Of a stretch of DNA of 64,000 nt, positions 51,668 through 62,487 are shown piece after piece. The notes under the pieces are model-generated. The model searched no databases. It was not told the origin of the DNA and was given only the letters and a program-made list of their open reading frames with translations. Both the position numbers and the translations under genes were made by a program. Within the stretch, counting starts at the first letter, position 1, and each line of letters starts with the position of its first letter. Source of the DNA: CAVZZG01 sp963779685 (GTDB taxonomy: Bacteria > Actinomycetota > Thermoleophilia > Gaiellales > F1-60-MAGs149); NCBI GenBank assembly GCA_963779685.1, contig CAVZZG010000003.1, positions 1,054,001-1,118,000 on the forward strand, given 5' to 3'.

Positions 51668-52684
51668 TCAGTGCACCGCCACGTCTTCAACGTAGCCGCC
51701 GCGGCGGTCGTCACGGACGATGCGGCCGTCCTCGAGCGCGACGACGCGGCGGCGCATCTTGTCGACCATCTCGCGGTCGTGCGTGGCCATCAGCACGGTC
51801 GTGCCGGTGCGCTGGATGCGGTACAGGAGCTGCATGATCCCGATCGACGTGTCGGGGTCGAGGTTGCCGGTCGGCTCGTCGCAGATCAGGAGCGGCGGGT
51901 GGTTGACGAACGCGCGGGCGATCGAGACGCGCTGGGCCTGGCCGCCGGAGAGCTCGTTCGGGTACTTGTCCATCTTGTCGCCGAGCCCGACCAGGTGCAG
52001 GATCTCGGGCACCTTCTGGTCGATGGTCTCGCGCCGGTGGCCCTGCACCTCGAGCGCGTAGGCGACGTTCTCGTACACCGTGCGGCTGGGCAGGAGCTTG
52101 AAGTCCTGGAACACGCAGCCGATGTTGCGCCGCAGCTGGGGCACCTTCGACCGCCGGAGCTTCGACAGCGAGCGGCCGCCGACGATGATGTTGCCGCGGG
52201 TGCCGTCGATCTCCTTGAGCAGCAGCTTGATCATGGTGGACTTGCCGGAGCCGGACGGACCGACGAGGAACACCCACTCGCCCTTGTCGATCTGCAGCGA
52301 CACGTCGCGGAGGCCGATCACGTTGCCCGGGTACACCTTCGTGACGCTCTCGAGCAGGATCATCGCGTTCGACTTCGGAGCCGGCGGTCGCACCCACTCC
52401 TCGGTCGTCGCCGACATGGCCTCGTACGCCTCGAGCCGGCGTCGCCGCGCCTCGTCGTTGGCGCGCTCGATCTCGGAACGCTGATCCGCAGTCAGCTCGA
52501 CCGAACGCGGCGCCGGCATTGCCGCCGGTGGCGTGTCCCACTCCGTCGAATCGCTGCGAAGGTCGTCCGCTCCGGGGAGTTCGAAGTCCCCGGTAGATTG
52601 CCCCTCACGCTTCAGCATGGACTCGGCACCAGAGTAGCCCACCTCTTCGGAGCCACCAAGCAGTAGCGCCCGAAAGTCCTGCAA
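51668..52684 (-). CDS. ftsE: Cell division ATP-binding protein FtsE with N-terminal extension
   Basis: The core of 231 residues from ATG 52363 (MILLESVTKVYPGNVIGLRD) has the Walker A GPSGSGKST, signature NELSGGQAQRVSIARAFVN, Walker B LLICDEPTGNLDP and H-loop LMATHDREM, and is of normal FtsE length. In frame upstream are 107 more codons back to TTG 52684 (or 85 from ATG 52618), rich in charged residues (SVELTADQRSEIERANDEAR, RRRRLEAYEAMSATTEEWVRP) and with normal codon composition. So an extended FtsE with an acidic, coiled-coil-like N-terminal tail is likely; alternatively the extension could be a separate small gene. Partner of FtsX in septal peptidoglycan remodelling. Confidence 0.88.
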   Translation of the reverse strand: MQDFRALLLGGSEEVGYSGAESMLKREGQSTGDFELPGADDLRSDSTEWDTPPAAMPAPRSVELTADQRSEIERANDEARRRRLEAYEAMSATTEEWVRPPAPKSNAMILLESVTKVYPGNVIGLRDVSLQIDKGEWVFLVGPSGSGKSTMIKLLLKEIDGTRGNIIVGGRSLSKLRRSKVPQLRRNIGCVFQDFKLLPSRTVYENVAYALEVQGHRRETIDQKVPEILHLVGLGDKMDKYPNELSGGQAQRVSIARAFVNHPPLLICDEPTGNLDPDTSIGIMQLLYRIQRTGTTVLMATHDREMVDKMRRRVVALEDGRIVRDDRRGGYVEDVAVH

Positions 52685-52729
52685 AACGCGCTAGTGTCGC
52701 GAGTTCGACGAACGTCGGACGGGGGGCGC

Positions 52730-53840
52730 TTAATTGCCGGCCGCGTGGTGGAGCAGGTAGGCGTGGATGAACTCGTCCAGCTCGCCGTCGAGCACCGCAT
52801 TCGCGTCGCCCACCTTGGTGCCGGTGCGGTGGTCGTTGACCATCGTGTACGGGTGCAGGACATAGGAGCGGATTTGACTCCCGAACGAGATGTCCTGCGC
52901 CTCGCCGCGCGCTTTCGCCACCTCGTCCTCGCGCCGCTTGATCTCGAGCTCGAGCAACCGCGACTTCAGGACCCGCATCGCGACGTGGCGGTTCTGCTGC
53001 TGGGAGCGCTCGTTCTGGCACTGCACGACGAGCCCGGTCGGCAGGTGCGTGATGCGCACGGCCGAGTCGGTCTTGTTGACGTGCTGACCGCCGGCCCCCT
53101 GCGAGCGGTAGGTGTCGATGCGCAGTTCCTTCTCGTCGATCTCGACGTCGATGTCGTCGTCCAGCCACGGCGCGGCCGTGAGGCTTGCGAACGCCGTGTG
53201 TCGCCGGTGGTCCTTGTCGAACGGCGAGAGCCGCACCAGCCGGTGCACGCCCTTCTCGGCCGAGATGATGCCGTAGACGTTCTCGCCCGTGAGCGTGAAG
53301 GTGACCGACTTCAGCCCGGCCTCCTCGCCCGGCGTCGCCTCGATCAGGTCGGTCTTGAAGCCGCGCCGCTCGGCCCACCGCAGGTACATCCGCAGCAGCA
53401 TCTCGGCCCAGTCCTGGGCGTCCGTCCCGCCCGCGCCGGCGTTGATCGACACCACCGCCGGCCCGCCGTCGTACTCTCCGGTGAACAGCGCCGACTCCTG
53501 CAGGCGTCCGATCTCGCTCTTCACGCGGCGCACCGAATCGGCGACCTCCGGCACGAGCTCGGGCTCCTCCTCCGACATCGCGACCAGCTCGGGCAGGTCC
53601 GCGAGCTCCCTCTCCAGCCGCTCGTACAGCTCGAGGTCGCGCCCCACCCTGGCGCGCTCCGCGCTCACCTTCGCGGCCGCCCTCGGGTCGTCCCAGAAAC
53701 CCGGCTCCGAGATCGCGGCGTCGAGCCCCTCCAGCCGCCCTACCAGCGCAGCGGGGTCAAAGGTAATCACGGACCCAGGCAAGCTGGGCCCGCAGCTCCT
53801 CGACGGCAACGCCGAGTTCCTGCTCCTGCTCGTCAGCCAC
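52730..53840 (-). CDS. prfB: Peptide chain release factor 2 with programmed +1 frameshift
   Basis: GTG 53840 opens a 27-codon leader (VADEQEQELGVAVEELRAQL, then AWVRDYL) that reads CTT-TGA at 53762-53757; slipping by +1 there continues as DPAALVGRLEGLDAAISEPG through to TAA 52730-52732. The total is about 370 residues, as usual. RF2 marks: GGQ in RSQGAGGQHVNKTDSAVRI, SPF anticodon-like loop in LVRLSPFDKDHR. It recognises UGA and UAA. The UGA in the leader gives autoregulation: low RF2 leads to frameshifting and more RF2. Starting at the frame's own upstream codons instead of GTG 53840 would lose the leader, so the join is preferred. First gene of the ten-gene operon. Confidence 0.94.
53757..53762 (-). 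promoter_or_regulatory. prfB programmed frameshift site CTT-TGA
   Basis: On the minus strand GAT-TAC-CTT-TGA-CCC. CTT-TGA-C is the classic RF2 slippage heptamer; the Shine-Dalgarno-like stimulator seen in E. coli (AGGGGG) is not evident upstream. Confidence 0.9.
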
Positions 53841-53850
53841 GCGTGAAGAA

Positions 53851-53901
53851 TACGGGGACAGCCCCCGAACGGCGCCTCTCGAGGGTCAGTCCCCGTCACG
53901 G
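53851..53901. repeat. REP-like element, copy A (left of the RAYT gene)
   Basis: 51 bases, inverted relative to copy B at 54550-54600 (44 of 51 identical). Ends GGGGAC...GTCCCC form an imperfect hairpin. It lies 11 bases before the prfB start, so it is in the promoter or leader of the ten-gene operon. Confidence 0.8.
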
Positions 53902-53976
53902 AGGCCGGACGGACCGGCCGTCGGAGGCCGCGAACTGCGCGCCCGAAGCGCGCTCCGGCCGGCGCAGGATCCGGTC

Positions 53977-54555
53977 ATGGCCAGACAACCCCGCAAGCGC
54001 TCTGCGAACGACCTCTATCACGTCACCGTGCGCGGCACCGGCAAGATCGCCCTGTTCCACGACGACGCCGACCGCCGACTGTTCCTGATCCTGCTCGGCA
54101 TCGTCGTCCGCCGCTTCGACTGGCGGCTGTACGACTACTGCATCATGCCCAACCACGTGCATCTCCTGGTCGACGCCGAGCTCGACGACCTCAGTCGCGG
54201 AATGCACCGGTTGCTGACGGGATTCACGCAGACCTTCAACCGCAAGTACGGGCGTGTCGGGCATCTCGTGCAGAACCGGTTCAAGTCCACTCCGGTCGAC
54301 ACGGACGGCCACATCTCAGCCGTGATCCCCTACATCGCCCTGAACCCCGTGCGCGCAGGCATCACCGACCACCCGGGTGACTACCAGTGGTCGGCATTCG
54401 GCGCCATCGCCGGCCGCCGCCGGGCTCCTCGCTGGCTCACAATCAGATGGGTGCGGCACTGGTACGCCGAGGACCCGGCCGAGGGGGCCCAGCGCTACGT
54501 CGACGCCTGCGTGCGCCGGATCGTGCCGCCGGTGACGAAACGCGACGATCCGTGA
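53977..54555 (+). CDS. REP-associated tyrosine transposase (RAYT, TnpA_REP, Y1_Tnp)
   Basis: 192 residues from ATG 53977. HUH motif His60-x-His62 in DYCIMPNHVHLLVDAELD; catalytic Tyr119 in VIPYIALNPVRAGI; N-terminal RKRSANDLYHVTVRGTGKIALF is the usual RAYT opening. Single-strand nickase/ligase that mobilises REP sequences. Flanked by two inverted REP elements, with the right one overlapping its stop codon. Codon use is less GC3-biased than the neighbours, as for a mobile gene. It sits between secA and prfB on the opposite strand. Confidence 0.9.
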   Translation: MARQPRKRSANDLYHVTVRGTGKIALFHDDADRRLFLILLGIVVRRFDWRLYDYCIMPNHVHLLVDAELDDLSRGMHRLLTGFTQTFNRKYGRVGHLVQNRFKSTPVDTDGHISAVIPYIALNPVRAGITDHPGDYQWSAFGAIAGRRRAPRWLTIRWVRHWYAEDPAEGAQRYVDACVRRIVPPVTKRDDP

Positions 54556-54600
54556 CGGGGACTGACCCTCGCGAACGGCCGTGCGGGGTCTGTCCCCGTC
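54550..54600. repeat. REP-like element, copy B (right of the RAYT gene)
   Basis: CCGTGACGGGGACTGACCCT and onward to TCTGTCCCCGTC. Inner arms GACGGGGAC/GTCCCCGTC pair. Contains the RAYT stop TGA at 54553-54555. Confidence 0.8.
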
Positions 54601-54652
54601 AAGGACGACGCACGAAAGCGCGCGGGATCGGCCACGGCGCCGGGCGGGGGCG

Positions 54653-57305
<2,653 letters not shown>

Positions 57306-57324
57306 GCCCGAAGCCTACCGCGCG

Positions 57325-58404
57325 ATGGAGCAACTGGCGCTCGCAAGAGCGACCCGCAGCTACGGTTCGGCCGTGGCCGGGAAGCCCCTCACCGAGCACG
57401 CGCGCGACCTCCTCGAGGGCTATCTCGCCCGCCGCTTCACGCTGGCCGACGCAACGGCGGCCGCCCAGGAGATGGGCCCGTCGAGCGACCCGCTGGTGCG
57501 TGCCATGCGTCACCTGTTCCCGGTCGATTCGCGCCGCGCACCCGATCCCTCGGTCGTGGAGCTGGCGCTGCAGGCCCTGAACCGCGATGACGACCTCTGG
57601 ACGGGCGATGCCCTGCTGGCCCTCGCGCTCCGCCGTCCCGTGCTCGCCACGGTGATCGGACGCGCCGAGCGCGACGAGCCGGTGCCGCTCGACATCCTCC
57701 GCCCCGGCTGCCGGGTCATGCTGGGCACCAACGGCGGCCGGCGCGCGCTGCGCTCCCTGGTGGACGGAGACCTGGCGCCAGCGGCGCGATGGCTCGACAC
57801 CACCGTGCTCGACGACGACGCGTTCTCGGCGACGACGCTGGACGTGCCGGTCTCCGATCTCGCCGAGCTCGGCGTCCTGGTCGACCGGCTGGTGCGCGAG
57901 ACCGAGTCGCTGCCGCCCGGCCGCGCCCGCGCGTCGGTGGCCGACGAGTGGGTGTACGAGGTGATGGTCGACACGCTCGACGACGACACCCCCTTCACCG
58001 AGATCGTGCGCGTCGTCGGCGAGCGGCTGCTCGAGAGCGACGCCCCGGCCCTGCTGTGGCACGCGGCCAAGCAGCTCTCGCTGGTGGCCGGGGGCGATCG
58101 CCGCGTCGCCGAGCGCGTGCTCGAGCGCTGCCTGCCGCTGGCCCGGCTGGAGGACGGCCGGTCGCCGGCCGCCGCCGCAGCCCCGTTCCTGACGGTCCTG
58201 CCGCCCGACCACGCCGCCGCCGTCATCGAGCGTCTCGCGCCCCGCCTGGACGAGGACGGCTGGGACGCGATCGCGCGAGCATTCCTGGCCCGGGCATTCC
58301 GCACGCGCTGGCACGACTGGAGCGAGTACGCGGCTCGCTGGCAGGCCTGCGACGACCCGGGCCTCGCTCGCGCTGCCACCAGCGCGCTCGCACTGGCCGC
58401 CTAA
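57325..58404 (+). CDS. Hypothetical helical protein
   Basis: 359 residues from ATG 57325; ATG 57304 (in secA start region) and GTG 57373 (VAGKPLTEHARDLLEGYLAR) are alternatives. Mostly alpha-helical with repeated helical hairpins (VVELALQALNRDDDLWTGDA, LVRETESLPPGRARASVADE, RVAERVLERCLPLARLEDG), HEAT-repeat-like in pattern. No family recognised. It is translationally coupled (TAATG) to the F420-dependent dehydrogenase downstream, so a role connected with F420 metabolism is possible but unsupported by sequence. Divergent from secA with only 19 bases between starts. Confidence 0.6.
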   Translation: MEQLALARATRSYGSAVAGKPLTEHARDLLEGYLARRFTLADATAAAQEMGPSSDPLVRAMRHLFPVDSRRAPDPSVVELALQALNRDDDLWTGDALLALALRRPVLATVIGRAERDEPVPLDILRPGCRVMLGTNGGRRALRSLVDGDLAPAARWLDTTVLDDDAFSATTLDVPVSDLAELGVLVDRLVRETESLPPGRARASVADEWVYEVMVDTLDDDTPFTEIVRVVGERLLESDAPALLWHAAKQLSLVAGGDRRVAERVLERCLPLARLEDGRSPAAAAAPFLTVLPPDHAAAVIERLAPRLDEDGWDAIARAFLARAFRTRWHDWSEYAARWQACDDPGLARAATSALALAA

Positions 58405-59399
58405 TGCGCTACGGCCTCAAGGCATCGGCCGAGCAGTTCGGCCCGCGCGAGCTGATCGACGTCGCGCGCGCCGCGGAGCGAGCCGGCCTCGACGACGTCG
58501 CCATCTCCGATCACTTCCAGCCATGGCGGCACAGCACCGGCCACGCCCCGTCGGCGCTGAGCTGGCTCGGCGCCGCCGGCGAGGCGACCAGCCGCATCCG
58601 CCTCGGCACGAGCGTGCTGACGCCCACGCTGCGCTACCACCCGTCGATCGTGGCCCAGGCCTTCGGCACGCTCGGCGTGCTGTTCCCGGGCCGGATCTTC
58701 CTCGGCGTCGGCACCGGCGAGGCGATGAACGAGACGCCGGCGACCGGCGCCGGCTGGCCCGAGCCGAAGGAGCGGCGGCTGCGCCTCGCCGAGTCGATCG
58801 ACCTCATGCGGCGCCTCTGGACGGAAGAGCGGGTCACGTTCGAGGGCACCTACTACCGCACCGATCGCGCCACCATCTACGACCGCCCGGCGATGCCCGT
58901 ACCGGTGTACGTGGCTGCGTCCGGGCCGCTGGCGGCGAAGCTCGCCGGCCGCGTCGGCGACGGCTTCATCTGCACGTCCGGGAAGCAGCCCGGGCTCTAC
59001 ACCGAACTGGTGGATGCCGTCGAGCAGGGTTCGGCCGATCGCGACGGAGCGGCCATCCGGCGCATGATCGAGATCAAGCTCTCCTACGACACCGATCCCG
59101 AGGCCGCCCTGCGGGCCTGCGGCTGGTGGGCCGCGCTCGCACTGACGGCGGAGGAGAAGACCGGCGTCGAGGATCCGATCGAGATGGAGCGACTGGCCGA
59201 CGCCGCGGTCGACCGGGCGCACACGCGATTCATCGTCACCGCCGACCCCGACGAGGCCGTCGAGCGGATCGCACCCTACGTCGAGCTCGGCTTCACCGAG
59301 CTCGTCTTCCACTACCCGGGCGAGGACCAGACCCGGTTCGTCGAGCTCTTCAGCCGCGACCTGCTGCCGCGCCTACGCGACCGGTTCGGCGGCGAGTAG
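58404..59399 (+). CDS. F420-dependent glucose-6-phosphate dehydrogenase-like LLM oxidoreductase
   Basis: 331 residues from ATG 58404 (TAATG overlap). Luciferase-like TIM barrel. It keeps the residues that define FGD at a shift of three: His37 and Trp41 in SDHFQPWRHSTG and Glu106 in GVGTGEAMNE, corresponding to His40, Trp44 and Glu109 of mycobacterial FGD1, and the length is nearly equal (336). Reduces F420 to F420H2 using glucose-6-phosphate or another sugar phosphate. Sits at the edge of the F420 biosynthesis genes and overlaps the end of convergent fbiC by 27 bases. Other F420-dependent sugar-phosphate or alcohol dehydrogenases are possible. Confidence 0.8.
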   Translation: MRYGLKASAEQFGPRELIDVARAAERAGLDDVAISDHFQPWRHSTGHAPSALSWLGAAGEATSRIRLGTSVLTPTLRYHPSIVAQAFGTLGVLFPGRIFLGVGTGEAMNETPATGAGWPEPKERRLRLAESIDLMRRLWTEERVTFEGTYYRTDRATIYDRPAMPVPVYVAASGPLAAKLAGRVGDGFICTSGKQPGLYTELVDAVEQGSADRDGAAIRRMIEIKLSYDTDPEAALRACGWWAALALTAEEKTGVEDPIEMERLADAAVDRAHTRFIVTADPDEAVERIAPYVELGFTELVFHYPGEDQTRFVELFSRDLLPRLRDRFGGE

Positions 59400-61751
59400 T
59401 CCCGGCCTGATCAGCTTCGGTGGCCGCACCAGCCCGGCGTCGTCGTAGGGCGGCGCGTCGGTCGGGGCCAGCGGCGGCGCGCCGTAGCTGCGCAGCACCT
59501 GGCGCGAAGGCGGCTCACCGTACAGCGTCGTGCGCTGCACGGGCGTGCGGCCGGCGGCGCGGATCACCTCGTCCATCCGCTCCGGCGGGCACTCCTGACC
59601 GTGGGAGGCCCCCGCTGCCCGCGAGATGGACTCGTTCATGAGCGTGCCGCCGAGGTCGTTGACGCCGGCGGCGAGCAGCTCCCCGGCGCCGGCCGGGCCG
59701 AGCTTGACCCAGCTCGCCTGAATGCTCGTCACGTACGGGTCGAGAATCAGGCGCGAGGCGGCGTGGAGCACCACGGACTCCTCGAAGGTCGGGCCACGGC
59801 GAGCGCCGCCGCGCAGGGCGATCGGGGCCTCGGCGTGCACGAACGGCAGCGGCACGAACTCGGTGATGCCGCCGGTGTCGCGCTGGAGGTCGCGCACGGC
59901 GAGCAGGTGGCGAGCCTGGTGCACGGGGCGCTCGACCGAGCCGAACATGATCGTCGACGTCGTGCGCAGCCCGAGCTCGTGTGCGGTGCGCACCACCTCG
60001 AGCCACTGCGCGGTCGAGAGCTTGTCCGGGCAGAGCACCTTGCGCACCTCGTCGTCGAGGATCTCGGCCGCCGTGCCGGGCAACGATCCCAGGCCGGCCG
60101 ACACGAGACGTTCCAGGTACTCGCGCAGCGTCAGGCCGGCGGTCTCCGCGCCCTGCCACACCTCGAGCGGCGAGAAGGCGTGGACGTGGATCGCGGGCAC
60201 GGCGGCCTTGATCGCCGCGAGCAGCTCGAGGTACCAGGCGCCGGTGAAGCCCGGGTGGATGCCGCCCTGCAGGCACACCTCGGTCGCGCCGCGCGCCCAG
60301 GCCTCCTGCGTGCGGCGCACGACCTCATCGATCGAGAGCAGGTAGGCGGGGCCGCGCAGGTTCTCGGCCAGCTTGCCCTTCGAGAATGCGCAGAAGCCGC
60401 AGCGGAAGTAGCAGACGTTGGTGTAGTTGATGTTCCGGCACACGACGTAGGTGACCTCGTCGCCGTTGCGCAGCCGCCGCCGGTCGTCGGCCTCGGCGAT
60501 CAGGGCCTGCACCTCGCCGCCACGGGCCGAGAGCAGGGCGGTCGCCTCATCGACGGACAGGTCGCGACCTTCGCGGGCACCCTCGAGCGCCTGGTCGAAG
60601 GCGCCGGAGCGGCCACCGATCGATCGCCAGCGCAGCGGCGGGCTGTCGGTCTCGCCCGCGAACCAGCCGCGCTCGCGGCGGGCGAGGCCGAGCCCGTCGG
60701 ACGCCGCCAGCACCGCCGGCATGACGGCATCGTCGACCCAGCGCGCATCGAGGAACCGCGGGTAGACCGCGAGCCGGGGCAGCAGGGTCAGCCCGGCGGC
60801 GGCGGTGGCCCGTTCGAGCCGCTCGATGTCGGGCCACGGCGCCTCGGGGTTGACGTGGTCGGGCGTCACCGGCGAGACGCCACCCCAGTCGTTGATGCCG
60901 GCCTCGAGCAGGCGCGGGAAGTCGTCGTAGGCGAGGTTCGGCGGGGCCTGGAGCGAGACCTCGGGCGGCAGGATCAGGCGGGCCGCGGCGATCGTCCAGA
61001 GGTGGTCGTCGAGGTCGGGCTCGGGCGCCGCGTGCATCCGCGTGCCCGGCTTGGCCCGGAAGTTCTGGACGATCACCTCCTGCAGGTGACCGTGCTCGGC
61101 GTGCAGGTCGCGGAGCGCCTCGAGCGCCGCGATCCGCTCCTCGCGGGTCTCGCCGATGCCGATCAGGATGCCGCTCGTGTACGGGATCGCGAGCGCTCCG
61201 GCGCGCCGCAGGGCGGCGAGGCGGACGGCCGGATCCTTGTCGGGCGAGCCGAAGTGCGGCATGCCGCGCTCCGACAGGCGCGCCGAGGAGGTCTCGAGCA
61301 TGATCCCCTGCGACGCCGAAACCGCGCGCAGGGCGGTGAGCTCGCCGTCGTCCAGCACGCCCGGGTTGACGTGCGGCAGGAGCCCGGTCACCCGCAGCAC
61401 TTCGCCGGCGCAGTGCGCGAGGTAGGCGGCGGTGGTGGCGAAGCCGAGCTCCGCCAGCTCCTCGCGGGCCACCCGGTAGCGCAGCTCCGGCTTGTCGCCG
61501 AGCGTGAACAGCGCCTCGCGACAGCCCGCCTCGGCGCCGGCGCGCGCGATCGCGAGCACCTCGTCGACCGTCAGGTATGCCCGCTCGCCCTTCCGCGGGG
61601 GCCGCGCGAAGGTGCAGTAGTGGCACACGTCCCGGCACAGCGTGGTGAGCGGGATGAAGACCTTCGGCGAGTACGTGACGACGGCGCCGAACCCCGCCTC
61701 GCGCACCGCCCGGGCCTCGGTGCAGAGCTCGGCGACCGATGCGCGTTCCAT
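59373..61751 (-). CDS. fbiC: 7,8-didemethyl-8-hydroxy-5-deazariboflavin synthase FbiC (CofG-CofH fusion)
   Basis: 792 residues from ATG 61751 (MERASVAELCTEARAVREAG). Two radical-SAM halves: CofG with Cys39-x3-Cys43-x2-Cys46 (CRDVCHYCTF) and CofH with NINYTNVCYFRCGFCAFSKG in the middle of the protein. The two clusters make the deazaflavin FO, the precursor of F420, from tyrosine and 5-amino-6-ribitylamino-uracil. A shorter start than the longest possible frame is chosen to match the family N-terminus. Fused form as in mycobacteria. 20 bases downstream of cofE on the same strand. Confidence 0.95.
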   Translation of the reverse strand: MERASVAELCTEARAVREAGFGAVVTYSPKVFIPLTTLCRDVCHYCTFARPPRKGERAYLTVDEVLAIARAGAEAGCREALFTLGDKPELRYRVAREELAELGFATTAAYLAHCAGEVLRVTGLLPHVNPGVLDDGELTALRAVSASQGIMLETSSARLSERGMPHFGSPDKDPAVRLAALRRAGALAIPYTSGILIGIGETREERIAALEALRDLHAEHGHLQEVIVQNFRAKPGTRMHAAPEPDLDDHLWTIAAARLILPPEVSLQAPPNLAYDDFPRLLEAGINDWGGVSPVTPDHVNPEAPWPDIERLERATAAAGLTLLPRLAVYPRFLDARWVDDAVMPAVLAASDGLGLARRERGWFAGETDSPPLRWRSIGGRSGAFDQALEGAREGRDLSVDEATALLSARGGEVQALIAEADDRRRLRNGDEVTYVVCRNINYTNVCYFRCGFCAFSKGKLAENLRGPAYLLSIDEVVRRTQEAWARGATEVCLQGGIHPGFTGAWYLELLAAIKAAVPAIHVHAFSPLEVWQGAETAGLTLREYLERLVSAGLGSLPGTAAEILDDEVRKVLCPDKLSTAQWLEVVRTAHELGLRTTSTIMFGSVERPVHQARHLLAVRDLQRDTGGITEFVPLPFVHAEAPIALRGGARRGPTFEESVVLHAASRLILDPYVTSIQASWVKLGPAGAGELLAAGVNDLGGTLMNESISRAAGASHGQECPPERMDEVIRAAGRTPVQRTTLYGEPPSRQVLRSYGAPPLAPTDAPPYDDAGLVRPPKLIRPGLLAAEPVA

Positions 61752-61770
61752 CCGGCCGGATGGTAGCGGG

Positions 61771-62487
61771 CTAGACGAAGAGGTCGCGGTCGGCGGGCAT
61801 GACGGTCTCGGCGGCACCTGCCGACCCCGCGAGCCACCGGTAGCCGCGCACGATCGCGGCGGGCACCCCGCCGGCCGGGCCGATCACCAGGTCCGCGGCA
61901 GCGGCCAGCTCGTCGGCGACGTGGACGATGGTGGCCTCGAAGGGGCGGCCGCGGTCGTCGGGTGCCCCGACGTGCGAGACGAGCGGCGCGAGGCCGGCGG
62001 AGCCGACGGCGACGCCGGTGATGCCCTGCCGGAAGGGCCGCCCGAACGAATCCGAGATGACGACCGCGACACCCTCCCCCAGCCCGGCCCGCAGCCGACG
62101 TGCCGACGCGTCGGGATCTTCCGGCAGCAGGATCGCGGTCTCGGCGGCCGAGGCGTTCGAGCGGTCGACCCCGGCGGCGGCGCACACGAAGCCATGACGG
62201 GTCTCGGCGATGACCAGGCTTCCCCGCCGTCGCACGACGCGGCGGGACTCGCGCAGCACCAGCTCGACCACGCGCGGGTCGACCTCCCCGCCGGCGATCG
62301 ATACCGCCTCCGGTCGCGGCTCGATGCCGGCCAGGGACACCTCACGGCCCTCGACCTTCGAGACCGCCTTCTGCGCGACGACCACCACGTCGCCGTCGCG
62401 GAGCTCCGCCGCAGCCCGGATCAGCGCCACCAGGTCGTCGCCCGGCGCAAGCGCCGGCAGGCCCGTCACGGGCAGGATCTCGATCAC
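61771..62487 (-). CDS. cofE: Coenzyme F420-0:L-glutamate ligase (CofE, FbiB N-domain type)
   Basis: 238 residues from GTG 62487 (VIEILPVTGLPALAPGDDLV). CofE landmarks: DGDVVVVAQKAVSKVEGREV, RRGSLVIAETRHGFVCAAAG, VDRSNASAAETAILLPEDPD, DSFGRPFRQGITGVAVGSAG. It adds one or more glutamates to F420-0 using GTP. It is stand-alone; the C-terminal nitroreductase-like domain of actinobacterial FbiB is absent. GTGA overlap with the upstream cofD gene. Confidence 0.93.
   Translation of the reverse strand: MIEILPVTGLPALAPGDDLVALIRAAAELRDGDVVVVAQKAVSKVEGREVSLAGIEPRPEAVSIAGGEVDPRVVELVLRESRRVVRRRGSLVIAETRHGFVCAAAGVDRSNASAAETAILLPEDPDASARRLRAGLGEGVAVVISDSFGRPFRQGITGVAVGSAGLAPLVSHVGAPDDRGRPFEATIVHVADELAAAADLVIGPAGGVPAAIVRGYRWLAGSAGAAETVMPADRDLFV

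Noticed and set aside
52685..52729. A possible remnant of the MITE end (TAGTGTCGCGAGTTC...) between ftsE and prfB
   Set aside because: Only the first seven bases match without gaps; the rest needs several mismatches and there is no partner end.
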